Shown: positions 17,643 to 26,008 of the stretch, piece after piece | Layout: every line of letters begins with the position of its first letter | How positions within the stretch are numbered: the first letter of the stretch is position 1 | Translations under genes and position numbers: made by a program | The notes under the pieces: model-generated | Databases searched by the model: none | What the model saw: the letters and a program-made list of their open reading frames with translations, nothing else | What the model was told of the DNA's origin: nothing | Assembly (NCBI GenBank): GCA_963783945.1 | Contig: CAWAPS010000029.1 | Coordinates: 186,001 to 250,000 of the forward strand | Origin: CAWAPS01 sp963783945 | GTDB lineage: Bacteria; Actinomycetota; Acidimicrobiia; Acidimicrobiales; Palsa-688 | Length of the DNA: 64,000 nt | Reading direction: 5' to 3'

Positions 17643-18224
17643 ATGGCCAGCAGGATCGCCGGCAAGTTCGACCCGTCGGCCCGCGTGACCCCGGCGAACC
17701 TCATCACCATCGTGCGTATCCTGGCCACCGCACCCGTAGTGGTGCTGATCGTGCACCTCCAGATCTCGTGGGTGACCGCGATCGCTTGGGTGGGGGTGGC
17801 CAGCACCGATTTCCTCGACGGGTGGGTGGCCCGCCGGCAGGGGGCGACCACTTCGGGCGCTTTTCTCGATCCCTTGGCGGACAAGGTTCTCGTGCTCGGC
17901 GCCCTGGGCGCTCTCGCCGCTGTCGGTTTGACGTCATGGGTGCCGGTCGTGGTCATCGCCGCCCGCGAGGTCGCGGTCAGCGCCTACCGGTCCAGTGTGG
18001 CCCGCCACGGCGTCTCGGTCCCGGCCCGGCGCTTGGCGAAGCTGAAGACCGCATCCCAGGACCTCGCTATCGCTCTCATACTCATCCCGCTCACCGGCCT
18101 TCATCACCTGTGGTTGGGCCAAACCGTGCTGTGGGTATCCGTGGCCCTGGCTCTGATAAGCGCGGCGCAGTACTTCCTCGACAGCCGACGCTCTGCCGGC
18201 GCCCAGTTGTCCTGCCCTCGCTGA
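17643..18224 (+). CDS. pgsA: CDP-diacylglycerol-glycerol-3-phosphate 3-phosphatidyltransferase
   Basis: Integral membrane enzyme making phosphatidylglycerophosphate. The CDP-alcohol phosphotransferase signature runs through TDFLDGWVARR to GAFLDPLADK, with metal-binding D56, D59, D76 and D80. About five hydrophobic segments span the 193 residues. It starts at the base after the rimO stop, so the two are probably co-transcribed. Position before cinA fits the actinobacterial pgsA-cinA-recA order. A different polar head group cannot be excluded. Confidence 0.9.
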   Translation: MASRIAGKFDPSARVTPANLITIVRILATAPVVVLIVHLQISWVTAIAWVGVASTDFLDGWVARRQGATTSGAFLDPLADKVLVLGALGALAAVGLTSWVPVVVIAAREVAVSAYRSSVARHGVSVPARRLAKLKTASQDLAIALILIPLTGLHHLWLGQTVLWVSVALALISAAQYFLDSRRSAGAQLSCPR

Positions 18225-18299
18225 TCCGTGCCCTCCCTGAGTCCGGGCCGGGAGAGCCGGTCCGGCCCCTCGTGAGCGCGCGCCTAGGCTCCCCTGCCT

Positions 18300-19625
18300 G
18301 TGCGCTGCGAGGTCCTGGCTATAGGTACGGAACTGCTGCTGGGTCAGGTGGTGGACACCAACTCGGCCTGGATAGGGGAGCACCTGGCGCTGGCAGGCAT
18401 CGACTGCCACTTCCAGACCAAGGTCGGTGACAACCAGGCCCGCATCGTCAGCGCCATCCGCCAGGCCCTGGCGCGAAGCGACGCGGTCATATGTTGCGGC
18501 GGGCTCGGGCCGACCACGGACGACATCACCCGCGAAGCCATCGCCGAGGTTCTCGGCGTACCCCTCGAGCCGGACGAAGAGGTGGCGGCCCGCATCGAGA
18601 GCATGTTCCGGGCCCGAGGGCGGCCGATGGCTCTCAACAACATGCGCCAGGCGGAGGTGCCGCTCGGCGCCACAATCATCCCCCAGACGAGGGGAACGGC
18701 GCCGGGACTGATCTGCCGCCTGGGCGACCGTTCGATCTACGCCGTCCCCGGGGTGCCGCACGAGATGCGGGAGATGGTCGGGCGCTCGGTCGTCCCCGAT
18801 CTGGCGGCCCAGGCCGGCTCGACGGCGACGATCGTGAGCCGGACCCTGCGCACGTGGGGCCTCGCCGAGTCCACCTTGGACGAGATCCTGGCCGGGCGCA
18901 TGGCCGAGCTCGACCGGACCGCGGCGGAGGGACGGCCCGCCCCCACCATCGCCTTCCTGGCCAGCGGGATCGAGGGTATCAAGGTGCGGGTGACGGTCAA
19001 GGCGAACACCGAGATCGAGGCCGAGCACCTGCTCTCGGTGGAAGAAGCAGCGATACGCGACCTGCTCGGCCCAGCCGTGTTCGGGGCCGACGACGAGAAC
19101 ATGGAAGCCGCGGTGGGTTCGCTCCTGAGGGCGAAAGGTCTCACTATCGGGGTCGCTGAGTCCCTGACCGGGGGCTTTGTCGGGAGCCGCCTGACCGCCG
19201 TCCCCGGCGCCAGCGAGTGGTTCCGCGGCTCGCTGGTCGTCTACGCCACCGAGGTCAAGCGCAAGCTGCTCGGCGTAGGTGAGGGCCCGGCGGTGAGCGA
19301 GACGACGGCCCTCGAGATGGCAGCCGGGGCCGCTTCGGTCCTAGGCGCGGATGTGGGGTTGGCTCTGACCGGGGTCGCCGGTCCCGCTGAGCAGGACGGC
19401 CAGCCGGTCGGAACGGTCTGGGTCGGGCTGTCGGGCGCGGGCGGGCCCGATTCGGGAAGGCCCCAGGGTGGCAGGGTGGGTGGCGGATGGGCCGAGAGCG
19501 ACAGTGGTGGCAGCGGTGACGGAGAGGCCCAGCTCCTCCACCTGGCGGGCGACCGGGACCAGATTCGCCAGATCGCCACCATCTCCGCCCTCGATCTCCT
19601 GCGCCGCCGGCTTATGGACGGGTAA
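18300..19625 (+). CDS. cinA: CinA family protein (nicotinamide-nucleotide amidase)
   Basis: The two-domain form: an N-terminal molybdopterin-binding-like/COG1058 domain (AIGTELLLGQVVDTNSAWIG, then CCGGLGPTTDDITREAIAE) and a C-terminal CinA amidase domain (GVAESLTGGFVGSRLTAVPG, then LTGVAGP). The amidase releases ammonia from nicotinamide mononucleotide in pyridine-nucleotide salvage. Near the C-terminus a glycine/serine-rich insert lies before HLAGDRDQIR. GTG at 18300; 441 aa. Confidence 0.92.
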   Translation: MRCEVLAIGTELLLGQVVDTNSAWIGEHLALAGIDCHFQTKVGDNQARIVSAIRQALARSDAVICCGGLGPTTDDITREAIAEVLGVPLEPDEEVAARIESMFRARGRPMALNNMRQAEVPLGATIIPQTRGTAPGLICRLGDRSIYAVPGVPHEMREMVGRSVVPDLAAQAGSTATIVSRTLRTWGLAESTLDEILAGRMAELDRTAAEGRPAPTIAFLASGIEGIKVRVTVKANTEIEAEHLLSVEEAAIRDLLGPAVFGADDENMEAAVGSLLRAKGLTIGVAESLTGGFVGSRLTAVPGASEWFRGSLVVYATEVKRKLLGVGEGPAVSETTALEMAAGAASVLGADVGLALTGVAGPAEQDGQPVGTVWVGLSGAGGPDSGRPQGGRVGGGWAESDSGGSGDGEAQLLHLAGDRDQIRQIATISALDLLRRRLMDG

Positions 19626-19637
19626 GCGGGCCGGCCG

Positions 19638-20216
19638 ATGAGCCGCCTGTTCGTTGCCGTGTGGCCTCCACCGGCGCTCCACGGCCGGCTGCAGAGGCTC
19701 GAACGACCTGACGTGCCGGGCGTGAGGTGGACGACCGAGGACCAGTGGCACGTGACCCTGCGCTTCCTCGGAGACGTCGGCGACGTCGACTCCGATGGGG
19801 GCCGGCAGGTGATGAGTGAGTTGACGTCAGCCCTCGGGAACGCCGCGGCCGGCCACGCCCCAGTGGCGGCGTCGGTGGCAGGCCGCCCGGGGCCGCTGGG
19901 CGACCGGGTGTGGGTCCTGCCCGTTAGCGGCCTCGACGGCCTGGCCGCCGCCGTCGTGGCCGCAACCGGCCCTGTCGTGCCCCTCGGAGCGCCCGACCGG
20001 CGACGTTTCCAGGGGCACCTCACCCTGGCCCGGGCCCGCCGCCCGGGCGGCCTGGCCAGCCTCGGCGCCCTACCCTGGCCTGACCTGGGCGGACCCTGGC
20101 CGGTCGGCCAGATAACCCTGGTCACCAGCCTTCTCCGCAGTGAGGGTGCTCGCTACCGGATCGAGACCCGGTGGCGCCTGGGAGCCCCGACGCGGGAACC
20201 GCCCTCCGGCCGGTAG
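19638..20216 (+). CDS. thpR: RNA 2',3'-cyclic phosphodiesterase (2H family)
   Basis: Member of the 2H phosphoesterase (LigT-like) family, with the two expected motifs HVTLRFLG (H38) and HLTLARAR (near residue 126). The start MSRLFVAVWPP is typical. These enzymes open 2',3'-cyclic phosphates in vitro; the cellular substrate is uncertain. ATG at 19638, 192 aa, 12 bases after cinA. Confidence 0.88.
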   Translation: MSRLFVAVWPPPALHGRLQRLERPDVPGVRWTTEDQWHVTLRFLGDVGDVDSDGGRQVMSELTSALGNAAAGHAPVAASVAGRPGPLGDRVWVLPVSGLDGLAAAVVAATGPVVPLGAPDRRRFQGHLTLARARRPGGLASLGALPWPDLGGPWPVGQITLVTSLLRSEGARYRIETRWRLGAPTREPPSGR

Positions 20217-20226
20217 GTTGCCCTCC

Positions 20227-22683
20227 ATGCCCGGATCACTACTTGGTACCAGCGTTCGCAGGGTCGAGGACCCCGAACTCCTCACCGGGCGCGGCACCTT
20301 CGTCGGCAACATCAAGCTGGAGGACCTGGGCCGGGTGGCGTTCGTCCGCTCTCCGGTGGCCCACGCCCGGATCGAGCGAATAGACACGTCGGCCGCGGCC
20401 TCCGCGCCGGGAGTGGTCGCGGTGCTCACCGCCCCCGACCTCGACGTGGCCCCGTTCCATGGCTTCATGGTCCTGAACGAGGCCTGCGCCCGTCCTCCTC
20501 TGGCCACGGGCAAGGTGCGGTTCGTCGGCGAAGCTGTGGTCATCGTGGTGGGCGAAACCGACGCCGCGGCAGTCGACGCGGCTGAGCTCGTCGTGGTGGA
20601 CTACGAACCGCTTCCTGTCGTGGCCGACATGGAGAAAGCCGTCGCACACGACGCGCCCGCGCAGTTCGAGGAGCTCGGTACCAACCTGGTCTTCGGTCAG
20701 AGCGGGGCCAACGGAAAGGACCCTCTGGAGGGCGCGGCGACCGTCGTTCGGGCCCGGCTGGAAAACCAGCGGGTGGCCGTCGTGCCGATGGAGGGCGACG
20801 CCATAGTTGCGGTGCCCGGCGAGCAGCCCGGCGCCCGGGAGATGACCCTGTACGTGTCCACCCAGATGCCCCACGGCTTCATGCAGATGGCGAGCAACAA
20901 CCTCGGTTTCGGGGACGGCGACCTGCGCGTGGTAACCCCGCATGTCGGCGGCGGGTTCGGAGCGAAGGCCGGGATGGGACACGAGCACGCTGCGGTCATC
21001 GCGGCGGCCCGGAAGCTGGGCCGGCCTCTCCGGTGGGTCCAGAACCGATCCGAGAACCTGGTTGCCATGCCGCACGGCCGGGGCCAGCTGCAGTGGGTCG
21101 AGATGGGGTTCGACGAAGAGGGCCGGATCACAGGTATGCACTGCCGGGTGCTCTCTGACGCCGGGGCCTACGCCGGGTTCGGGGGGGCACTGGCCATCGG
21201 CCCCACCCGTACCATGATCCAGGGGGTCTACGACATCCCCGCTATTCAGTACGACGTCGCCGTGGCCGTAACCAACACCACCCCTATGGGCGCGTTTCGC
21301 GGTGCGGGCCGGCCCGAGGCCGCAGAACTGCTCGAGCGGATGATGGATCTGGCCTCCGACGAGCTTGGCATCGACCCGGTGGAGCTGCGGAGACGAAACC
21401 TGCTTCCGGCGTTCGATTCACCTACGACCACGGTCATGGGAACGGAGTACGACACCGGCGACTACCCCGGGGTGCTCGACGAGGTGGTGCGGATCGCCGG
21501 CTACGAGGACCTTCGGGCCGCGCAGGCGACCCGTCGGGCGTCAGGGGAGCGCTGGCAGCTCGGCATCGGAGTATCCGTCTATGTCGAGATCACCGCCGGC
21601 GCCGGCAGGGAGGAGTTCGGGGCCGTCGAGGTCCATCGTGACGGTTCGGCCACCATCAGGGTCGGGACGTCAGCCCACGGTCAGGGCCACGCCACTTCGT
21701 TCTCCATGATCGTCTCGGACCGGCTCGGGATCCCCCTGGAGAACATCCGCTTCGTGCAATCAGACACGGCTCTGGTTCCTCGTGGTGGAGGCACGGGTGG
21801 ATCGCGCTCGCTCCAGATCGGGGGCAGCGCGGTGCTCGCGGCGGCTGAAGAGGTCTGGAAGGTGGCCCGAGAGGTAGCCGCTCGTGAGCTCGAAGCCGGG
21901 GTCGAGGACATCGTGGTCCAAGCCGACGGGCGGGTCGGGGTGGCGGGGGTGCCGGCCCGGGCTCTGACGTGGGGCGAGCTAGCAGCCGCGGTCGAAGCGG
22001 GCCCACCGGTTGCCGCCGCAGAATCCGGTGGCGGCGCGGCCGGGTCGGGGGAGAGCGGGCAGGCGGGCCTGGAGGGCCGGCTGGCCGCCGAAGTGGATTT
22101 CGCGGTGAGCGGGGCCACGTTTCCCTTCGGAGCGCATGTGTCGGTCGTGGAAGTGGACGTCGAGACCGGCGCGGTCCGGCCGCTACGTCACGTGGCGGTC
22201 GACGACTGCGGCCGGATAGTCAACCGCCTGCTCGTCGCCGGTCAGCAACACGGTGGTATCGCTCAGGGTATGGCCCAGGCCCTCTGGGAGCAGGTGGTCT
22301 TCGATGCCGACGGCAACCCGATCACCGCCAACCTGGCCGACTACGCCATGCCGAGCGCCGCGGAGTTCCCGTCGTTCGAGACTCACAACACCGAAACGCC
22401 GACGCCGCACAACCCCCTCGGAGCCAAAGGAATCGGGGAATCCGGCACCATCGGATCCACCCCATCGGTCCACAACGCCGTCATCGACGCCGTCTCCTAT
22501 CTCGGCGTCCGCCACATTCCGATGCCGTGCACCCCGGAGCGGGTGTGGCGGGCCATCCAGGACGCTCGGGCCGGCTCAGAAATGAGCTCACGAGTGCCCT
22601 GGTCCGAGCCGCCGGCGATCTTCGAGCGGCTGCCCGCGGCAGCCGCCGCCGGGCAGCCGGAGGCCGCCGGCGCCGATATCTGA
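20227..22683 (+). CDS. Xanthine dehydrogenase family molybdopterin-binding subunit (CoxL-like)
   Basis: Large subunit of a molybdenum hydroxylase. It begins with the usual SVRRVEDPELLTGRGTFVG, and has GGGFGAKAGMGHEHAAV, then GAFRGAGRPEAAELLERMMD near residue 357, and the active-site glutamate in KGIGESGTIGS near residue 740. The GAGR loop resembles so-called form II CoxL proteins rather than the AYxCSFR loop of proven CO dehydrogenases. The substrate is therefore unknown. The FAD and 2Fe-2S subunits that normally accompany it are not next to it; neighbours are thpR upstream and a convergent sigma-factor operon. ATG at 20227 gives 818 aa. Confidence 0.88.
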   Translation: MPGSLLGTSVRRVEDPELLTGRGTFVGNIKLEDLGRVAFVRSPVAHARIERIDTSAAASAPGVVAVLTAPDLDVAPFHGFMVLNEACARPPLATGKVRFVGEAVVIVVGETDAAAVDAAELVVVDYEPLPVVADMEKAVAHDAPAQFEELGTNLVFGQSGANGKDPLEGAATVVRARLENQRVAVVPMEGDAIVAVPGEQPGAREMTLYVSTQMPHGFMQMASNNLGFGDGDLRVVTPHVGGGFGAKAGMGHEHAAVIAAARKLGRPLRWVQNRSENLVAMPHGRGQLQWVEMGFDEEGRITGMHCRVLSDAGAYAGFGGALAIGPTRTMIQGVYDIPAIQYDVAVAVTNTTPMGAFRGAGRPEAAELLERMMDLASDELGIDPVELRRRNLLPAFDSPTTTVMGTEYDTGDYPGVLDEVVRIAGYEDLRAAQATRRASGERWQLGIGVSVYVEITAGAGREEFGAVEVHRDGSATIRVGTSAHGQGHATSFSMIVSDRLGIPLENIRFVQSDTALVPRGGGTGGSRSLQIGGSAVLAAAEEVWKVAREVAARELEAGVEDIVVQADGRVGVAGVPARALTWGELAAAVEAGPPVAAAESGGGAAGSGESGQAGLEGRLAAEVDFAVSGATFPFGAHVSVVEVDVETGAVRPLRHVAVDDCGRIVNRLLVAGQQHGGIAQGMAQALWEQVVFDADGNPITANLADYAMPSAAEFPSFETHNTETPTPHNPLGAKGIGESGTIGSTPSVHNAVIDAVSYLGVRHIPMPCTPERVWRAIQDARAGSEMSSRVPWSEPPAIFERLPAAAAAGQPEAAGADI

Positions 22684-22688
22684 CCCAT

Positions 22689-24140
22689 TCAGATGTTCAC
22701 GCGGGACCAGGTGTGGCCACCGTCGTGGGTCATGAGCAGGGTGGACGATTCGGACCCACCCTGTTCTTTGGCGAACAGGGCGGCCCCCTGGGTGGCGGTC
22801 GTGAAGCCGACGAAAGCCGCCGTTCCGGGCTGACCGGATTCGACCGTCCGCCAAGTCCGGCCGCCGTCGAACGTGGCCGACAGGACCCCCGTCCCTCCTG
22901 TGACGACGGTCGAGGCCACACCCGCAGGGGAGGCGGCGACCGGCCCGCCATCACGTTCGGGGATCTGGCCGGCCGGCTGGAAGGTCGCCCCCCCGTCGGT
23001 CGAGAGGTACAGCTCGTAGAAGGGGAGGGCCGTGGAGCCTGTCGGCCTGACCGCGGGCGGGCCCCAAACCCCCTCGTGGCAGACCGCAGCCAGGTCCGAA
23101 GCCGAGGCGGCGGCCAGGACAGCGGGCCCGTTGTCGTTGAGGCAGGGAGGGGTCCAGGTTGCCCATGCACCGTTGGCGCCCAGGCTGGCCCCGCCGACGA
23201 TCGTCCGGTCGGTGGCGAGTATCCAACCCGATGATGCCTGGAGCACCATCTGGGTGTCGGGCACCGGGCCGCCACCCGCAGGCAGGGTCGTCGCTGACGG
23301 GACCCAGCCGTCGCCGGCGACCGCGGCGTCATAGATATGGAACGGTGGCCCCTCGGTCACGGCGTGGGCGACCCCCTGCGAGATCTCGAGGGAGGTGATC
23401 CCGGCCGAGGCGCCGGGCAGGGTTGTGACCGGCGACCACGACTGACCCCCGTCGTGGGTGGACCACAGCTGGGTTCCGCAACACCCGCCGCCGGCTGCGG
23501 TAGGCGTCACGATCCATCCGTCGGACAGGTTGGCGAATCTGATGGAGGTGGTAGAGGTCAGGTTGGCGTCGCCCGGCGCAAAGTTGATCCGAGGGGCAGG
23601 GGAGCCGGTCCAGGAGGCGCCCCCGTCCCTCGTCTGGGCAACCGCCGCGCACTGCCTGCCAGAGCAGGGATAGGCCCCGAGCACCCAACCGGTGCGGGCG
23701 GACACGAAGGTCGCCGAAAGCGGCTGGAAACCCGGGGGAACGGGGATGGACACAGGCCCACTGCCGGCTGCGACCGTGGTGGGCACCGAGACGGACGGCT
23801 GGGTGGTCGGGACGGTGGTGGCCGGTGCCGGGAGCGTCGTCGGAGGCGAGCTCGAGGCGGGGGTCGGCCGGACGGAGGTGTGCGGGATCGTTTCGGGGGG
23901 CGGACTCGTGATCGAGACCGCCTTGTGCGAAGGGCTGGAAACGGCGACCGCGACCGCGATCGCGGCGGCCGCCGCCGCGGTGGCGGCCGCCACCCCCGTG
24001 TAGATCAGGCGCCGACGCGACGCCAGGAGTCGGAGGGGCGGGGGCCGGCGAGCGGGGTCGCGATCGGGGGAGGGGCTGATCGACTCCGCCCGCGCCCGCA
24101 ACGTCTTTCGCAGGGCGTCGATGAGTTCTTCGTCGTTCAT
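22689..24140 (-). CDS. Membrane-anchored beta-propeller (Asp-box) protein, probable sigma-factor partner
   Basis: A 483-residue protein translated from the ATG that overlaps the end of the ECF sigma gene. The N-terminal 45 residues are charged and cytosolic (MNDEELIDALRKTLRARAES). A membrane segment rich in Ala and Val follows (LIYTGVAAATAAAAAAIAVA), then a Ser/Thr/Pro linker and a large outside domain with five Asp-box motifs: TRDGGASW, THDGGQSW, STDGGATF, TFDGGRTW and THDGGHTW. These mark BNR/sialidase-type beta-propellers. Many ECF sigma factors are followed by a membrane anti-sigma; this order and topology suggest that role, but no zinc anti-sigma motif is seen. CCG and CSG cysteine pairs lie in the propeller. 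Confidence 0.78.
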   Translation of the reverse strand: MNDEELIDALRKTLRARAESISPSPDRDPARRPPPLRLLASRRRLIYTGVAAATAAAAAAIAVAVAVSSPSHKAVSITSPPPETIPHTSVRPTPASSSPPTTLPAPATTVPTTQPSVSVPTTVAAGSGPVSIPVPPGFQPLSATFVSARTGWVLGAYPCSGRQCAAVAQTRDGGASWTGSPAPRINFAPGDANLTSTTSIRFANLSDGWIVTPTAAGGGCCGTQLWSTHDGGQSWSPVTTLPGASAGITSLEISQGVAHAVTEGPPFHIYDAAVAGDGWVPSATTLPAGGGPVPDTQMVLQASSGWILATDRTIVGGASLGANGAWATWTPPCLNDNGPAVLAAASASDLAAVCHEGVWGPPAVRPTGSTALPFYELYLSTDGGATFQPAGQIPERDGGPVAASPAGVASTVVTGGTGVLSATFDGGRTWRTVESGQPGTAAFVGFTTATQGAALFAKEQGGSESSTLLMTHDGGHTWSRVNI

Positions 24141-24628
24141 GCCTCGAGCATCCTCCTGAGGTCTTTGAGGGCCCGGTGCGAGGTCGATTTGACCGTCCCC
24201 ACCCGGCACCCCAGCATCGAGGCCACCTCCACCTCCGACAGGTCGAGGTAGTAGCGCAGGACCAGCACCGTCCTGCGCCGGGAGGACAGCCTCGACAGGG
24301 CGTCCCACATCTCGGTTTCCTGACCCACCCCCTGAGCCCCGTAAGGGTTGTCCGATGTCAGCGCGACCTCCCGCCAGCTCCGCCGGTGCCACGAGTAGCA
24401 GGCGTTGATCACACTGCGCCGCAGGTACGCTCCCGGCTCGCTCCCGGCATCGAGCTTGGCCATGACCTTGAGAAAGGTGTCGTGGACGAGGTCCTCCGCC
24501 ACGGCCTGCGAGCCTGTGATCAGGTAGGCCAACCGGACCAATCCGTCGCGCTCGTGCCTGTACACCTCGGACCAGGTGACGTCGGTCCCGGAGGGGTCCA
24601 CGTCACAAGCTATGTCCCCTCCCGTCAC
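24137..24628 (-). CDS. ECF sigma factor, SigE-family
   Basis: Extracytoplasmic-function sigma factor. Region 2 is seen in YRHERDGLVRLAYLITGSQ and AVAEDLVHDTFLKVMAKL; region 4 in LSRLSSRRRTVLVLRYYLDL through SEVEVASMLGCRVGTVKSTS. No region 3 lies between, as expected. I chose GTG at 24628 (163 aa), close to the size of the SigE-like subfamily; an in-frame ATG at 24706 would add 26 residues but has no ribosome-binding site and abuts an SOS-type box. The stop overlaps the ATG of the propeller gene by 4 bases, so they form one operon. Confidence 0.88.
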   Translation of the reverse strand: MTGGDIACDVDPSGTDVTWSEVYRHERDGLVRLAYLITGSQAVAEDLVHDTFLKVMAKLDAGSEPGAYLRRSVINACYSWHRRSWREVALTSDNPYGAQGVGQETEMWDALSRLSSRRRTVLVLRYYLDLSEVEVASMLGCRVGTVKSTSHRALKDLRRMLEA

Positions 24629-24706
24629 ATACGCCCCACGTTTCAGAAGGCGCTTTGGTTCCAAAGGAATGCCCGCACCGGAATGTCGAGGAGCCGGATC
24701 CACCAT

Positions 24707-24720
24707 CGAACAGATGTTTG
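24707..24720. promoter_or_regulatory. LexA (SOS) box upstream of recA
   Basis: CGAACAGATGTTTG matches the actinobacterial/Bacillus-type SOS consensus (CGAAC-N4-GTTYG). It lies 142 bases upstream of recA, with a possible -10 (TATGCT) a few bases downstream, and on the other side directly faces the sigma-factor operon. Confidence 0.8.
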
Positions 24721-24861
24721 TGTATATGCTCCGTATGACGAATCACATCGGTGGGATTCGACCGTCCGAGTCTCGAGCCGGCGGCCGACCCGGCCGATTG
24801 TCACACCCCTTTCTTAGGGTCGATCCCGTACCGAGCGTAGACAGCGAGAGGAAGGCACTCC

Positions 24862-25908
24862 GTGGAGCGAGACAAGGCCCTCGAGATGGCGATGGGGCAG
24901 ATCGAAAAGCAGTTCGGCAAGGGCGCCATCATGCGCATGGGGGAAAACCTCAACATGCAGATCGAGGCCATACCCACGGGAGCTCTCTCGCTCGATCTGG
25001 CGCTCGGGATCGGAGGGCTGCCCCGGGGACGCGTCGTAGAGATCTACGGGCCGGAGTCGTCGGGCAAGTCCACGTTGGCCATGCACGTGGTGGCCGAGGC
25101 GCAGCGCAATGGAGGGATATGCGCCTATATCGACGCCGAGCACGCCATGGACCCGGTGTATGCCCGGGCTATCGGGGTCAACGTCGACGACCTGCTCATC
25201 TCCCAGCCGGACACGGGTGAACAGGCGCTGGAGATCGCCGACATGCTGATCCGCTCGGGGGCCCTCGACGTGATCGTCATAGATTCCGTGGCGGCCTTGA
25301 CGCCCCGAGCGGAGATCGAGGGCGACATGGGTGACACCCACGTCGGCCTGCAGGCCCGGCTCATGTCCCAGGCCCTGCGCAAACTGACCGCCACCCTCAA
25401 CCGTTCCAACACCATCGCCGTCTTCATCAACCAGCTGCGGGAGAAGGTCGGGGTGATCTACGGGTCGCCTGAGGTGACTCCCGGTGGCCGGGCCCTCAAG
25501 TTCTACGCCTCGATCCGCCTCGACATCCGCCGGGTGGAGTCCATCAAGGATGGGGCCGAGGTGATCGGCAACCGGACCCGGGTGAAGGTGGTCAAAAACA
25601 AGTGCAGCCCGCCGTTCCGCCAAGCCGAATTCGACATCATGTACGGCAAGGGAATCAGCCGGGAAGGGTCCATGATCGACGTCGCGGTTGATCTGGGGAT
25701 CGTCAAGAAGGCCGGGGCCTGGTACACCTACGACGGCGAGCAGCTGGGTCAGGGCAGGGAGAACGCCAAGGCCTTCCTCGCCACCAACCTCGAGCTGATG
25801 ATCGAGATCTCGGAGAAGGTGCGCCAGCAGGTGGGTCTCGGAGAGCGAAGTGACGTCGCCCTCGGAGTTGATCCCAAGGACGACGAGCCGATAAGTCTCG
25901 ACGACTGA
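24862..25908 (+). CDS. recA: Recombinase RecA
   Basis: Strand-exchange protein and co-protease for LexA. The Walker A GPESSGKST is at residues 63-71; DVIVIDSVAAL, a Walker B region, and NQLREKVGVIYGSPEVTPGG (L2 loop) follow. Length is 348 aa with an acidic C-terminus. GTG at 24862 follows AGAGGAAGG. A LexA box lies upstream, and lexA is 9 kb away. The usual downstream recX is missing: miaB starts 100 bases later. Confidence 0.98.
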   Translation: MERDKALEMAMGQIEKQFGKGAIMRMGENLNMQIEAIPTGALSLDLALGIGGLPRGRVVEIYGPESSGKSTLAMHVVAEAQRNGGICAYIDAEHAMDPVYARAIGVNVDDLLISQPDTGEQALEIADMLIRSGALDVIVIDSVAALTPRAEIEGDMGDTHVGLQARLMSQALRKLTATLNRSNTIAVFINQLREKVGVIYGSPEVTPGGRALKFYASIRLDIRRVESIKDGAEVIGNRTRVKVVKNKCSPPFRQAEFDIMYGKGISREGSMIDVAVDLGIVKKAGAWYTYDGEQLGQGRENAKAFLATNLELMIEISEKVRQQVGLGERSDVALGVDPKDDEPISLDD

Positions 25909-26008
25909 GCCCCTCACAGCGTCGCAGAACCGCACGCGGCAGAAGCCGCCGACAACCAGCAGGGATTCGCCGCCCTCTAAGCCGTGCCGCTGTTTAGACT
26001 CCTGGGCC

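Noticed and set aside
20227..22683. Aerobic carbon monoxide dehydrogenase (CoxL, form I)
   Set aside because: The diagnostic AYxCSFR loop is missing; GAFRGAGR is present instead, and no CoxM or CoxS gene is adjacent.
22689..24140. Secreted sialidase
   Set aside because: Asp-box repeats are present, but no catalytic sialidase residues or FRIP motif are seen, and the protein has a membrane anchor with a cytosolic tail next to a sigma gene.
24141..24392. In-frame N-terminal extension of the beta-propeller protein
   Set aside because: The extra residues would overlap the sigma factor region 4 coding sequence in another frame; the overlapping ATG at 24140 gives a normal translational coupling.
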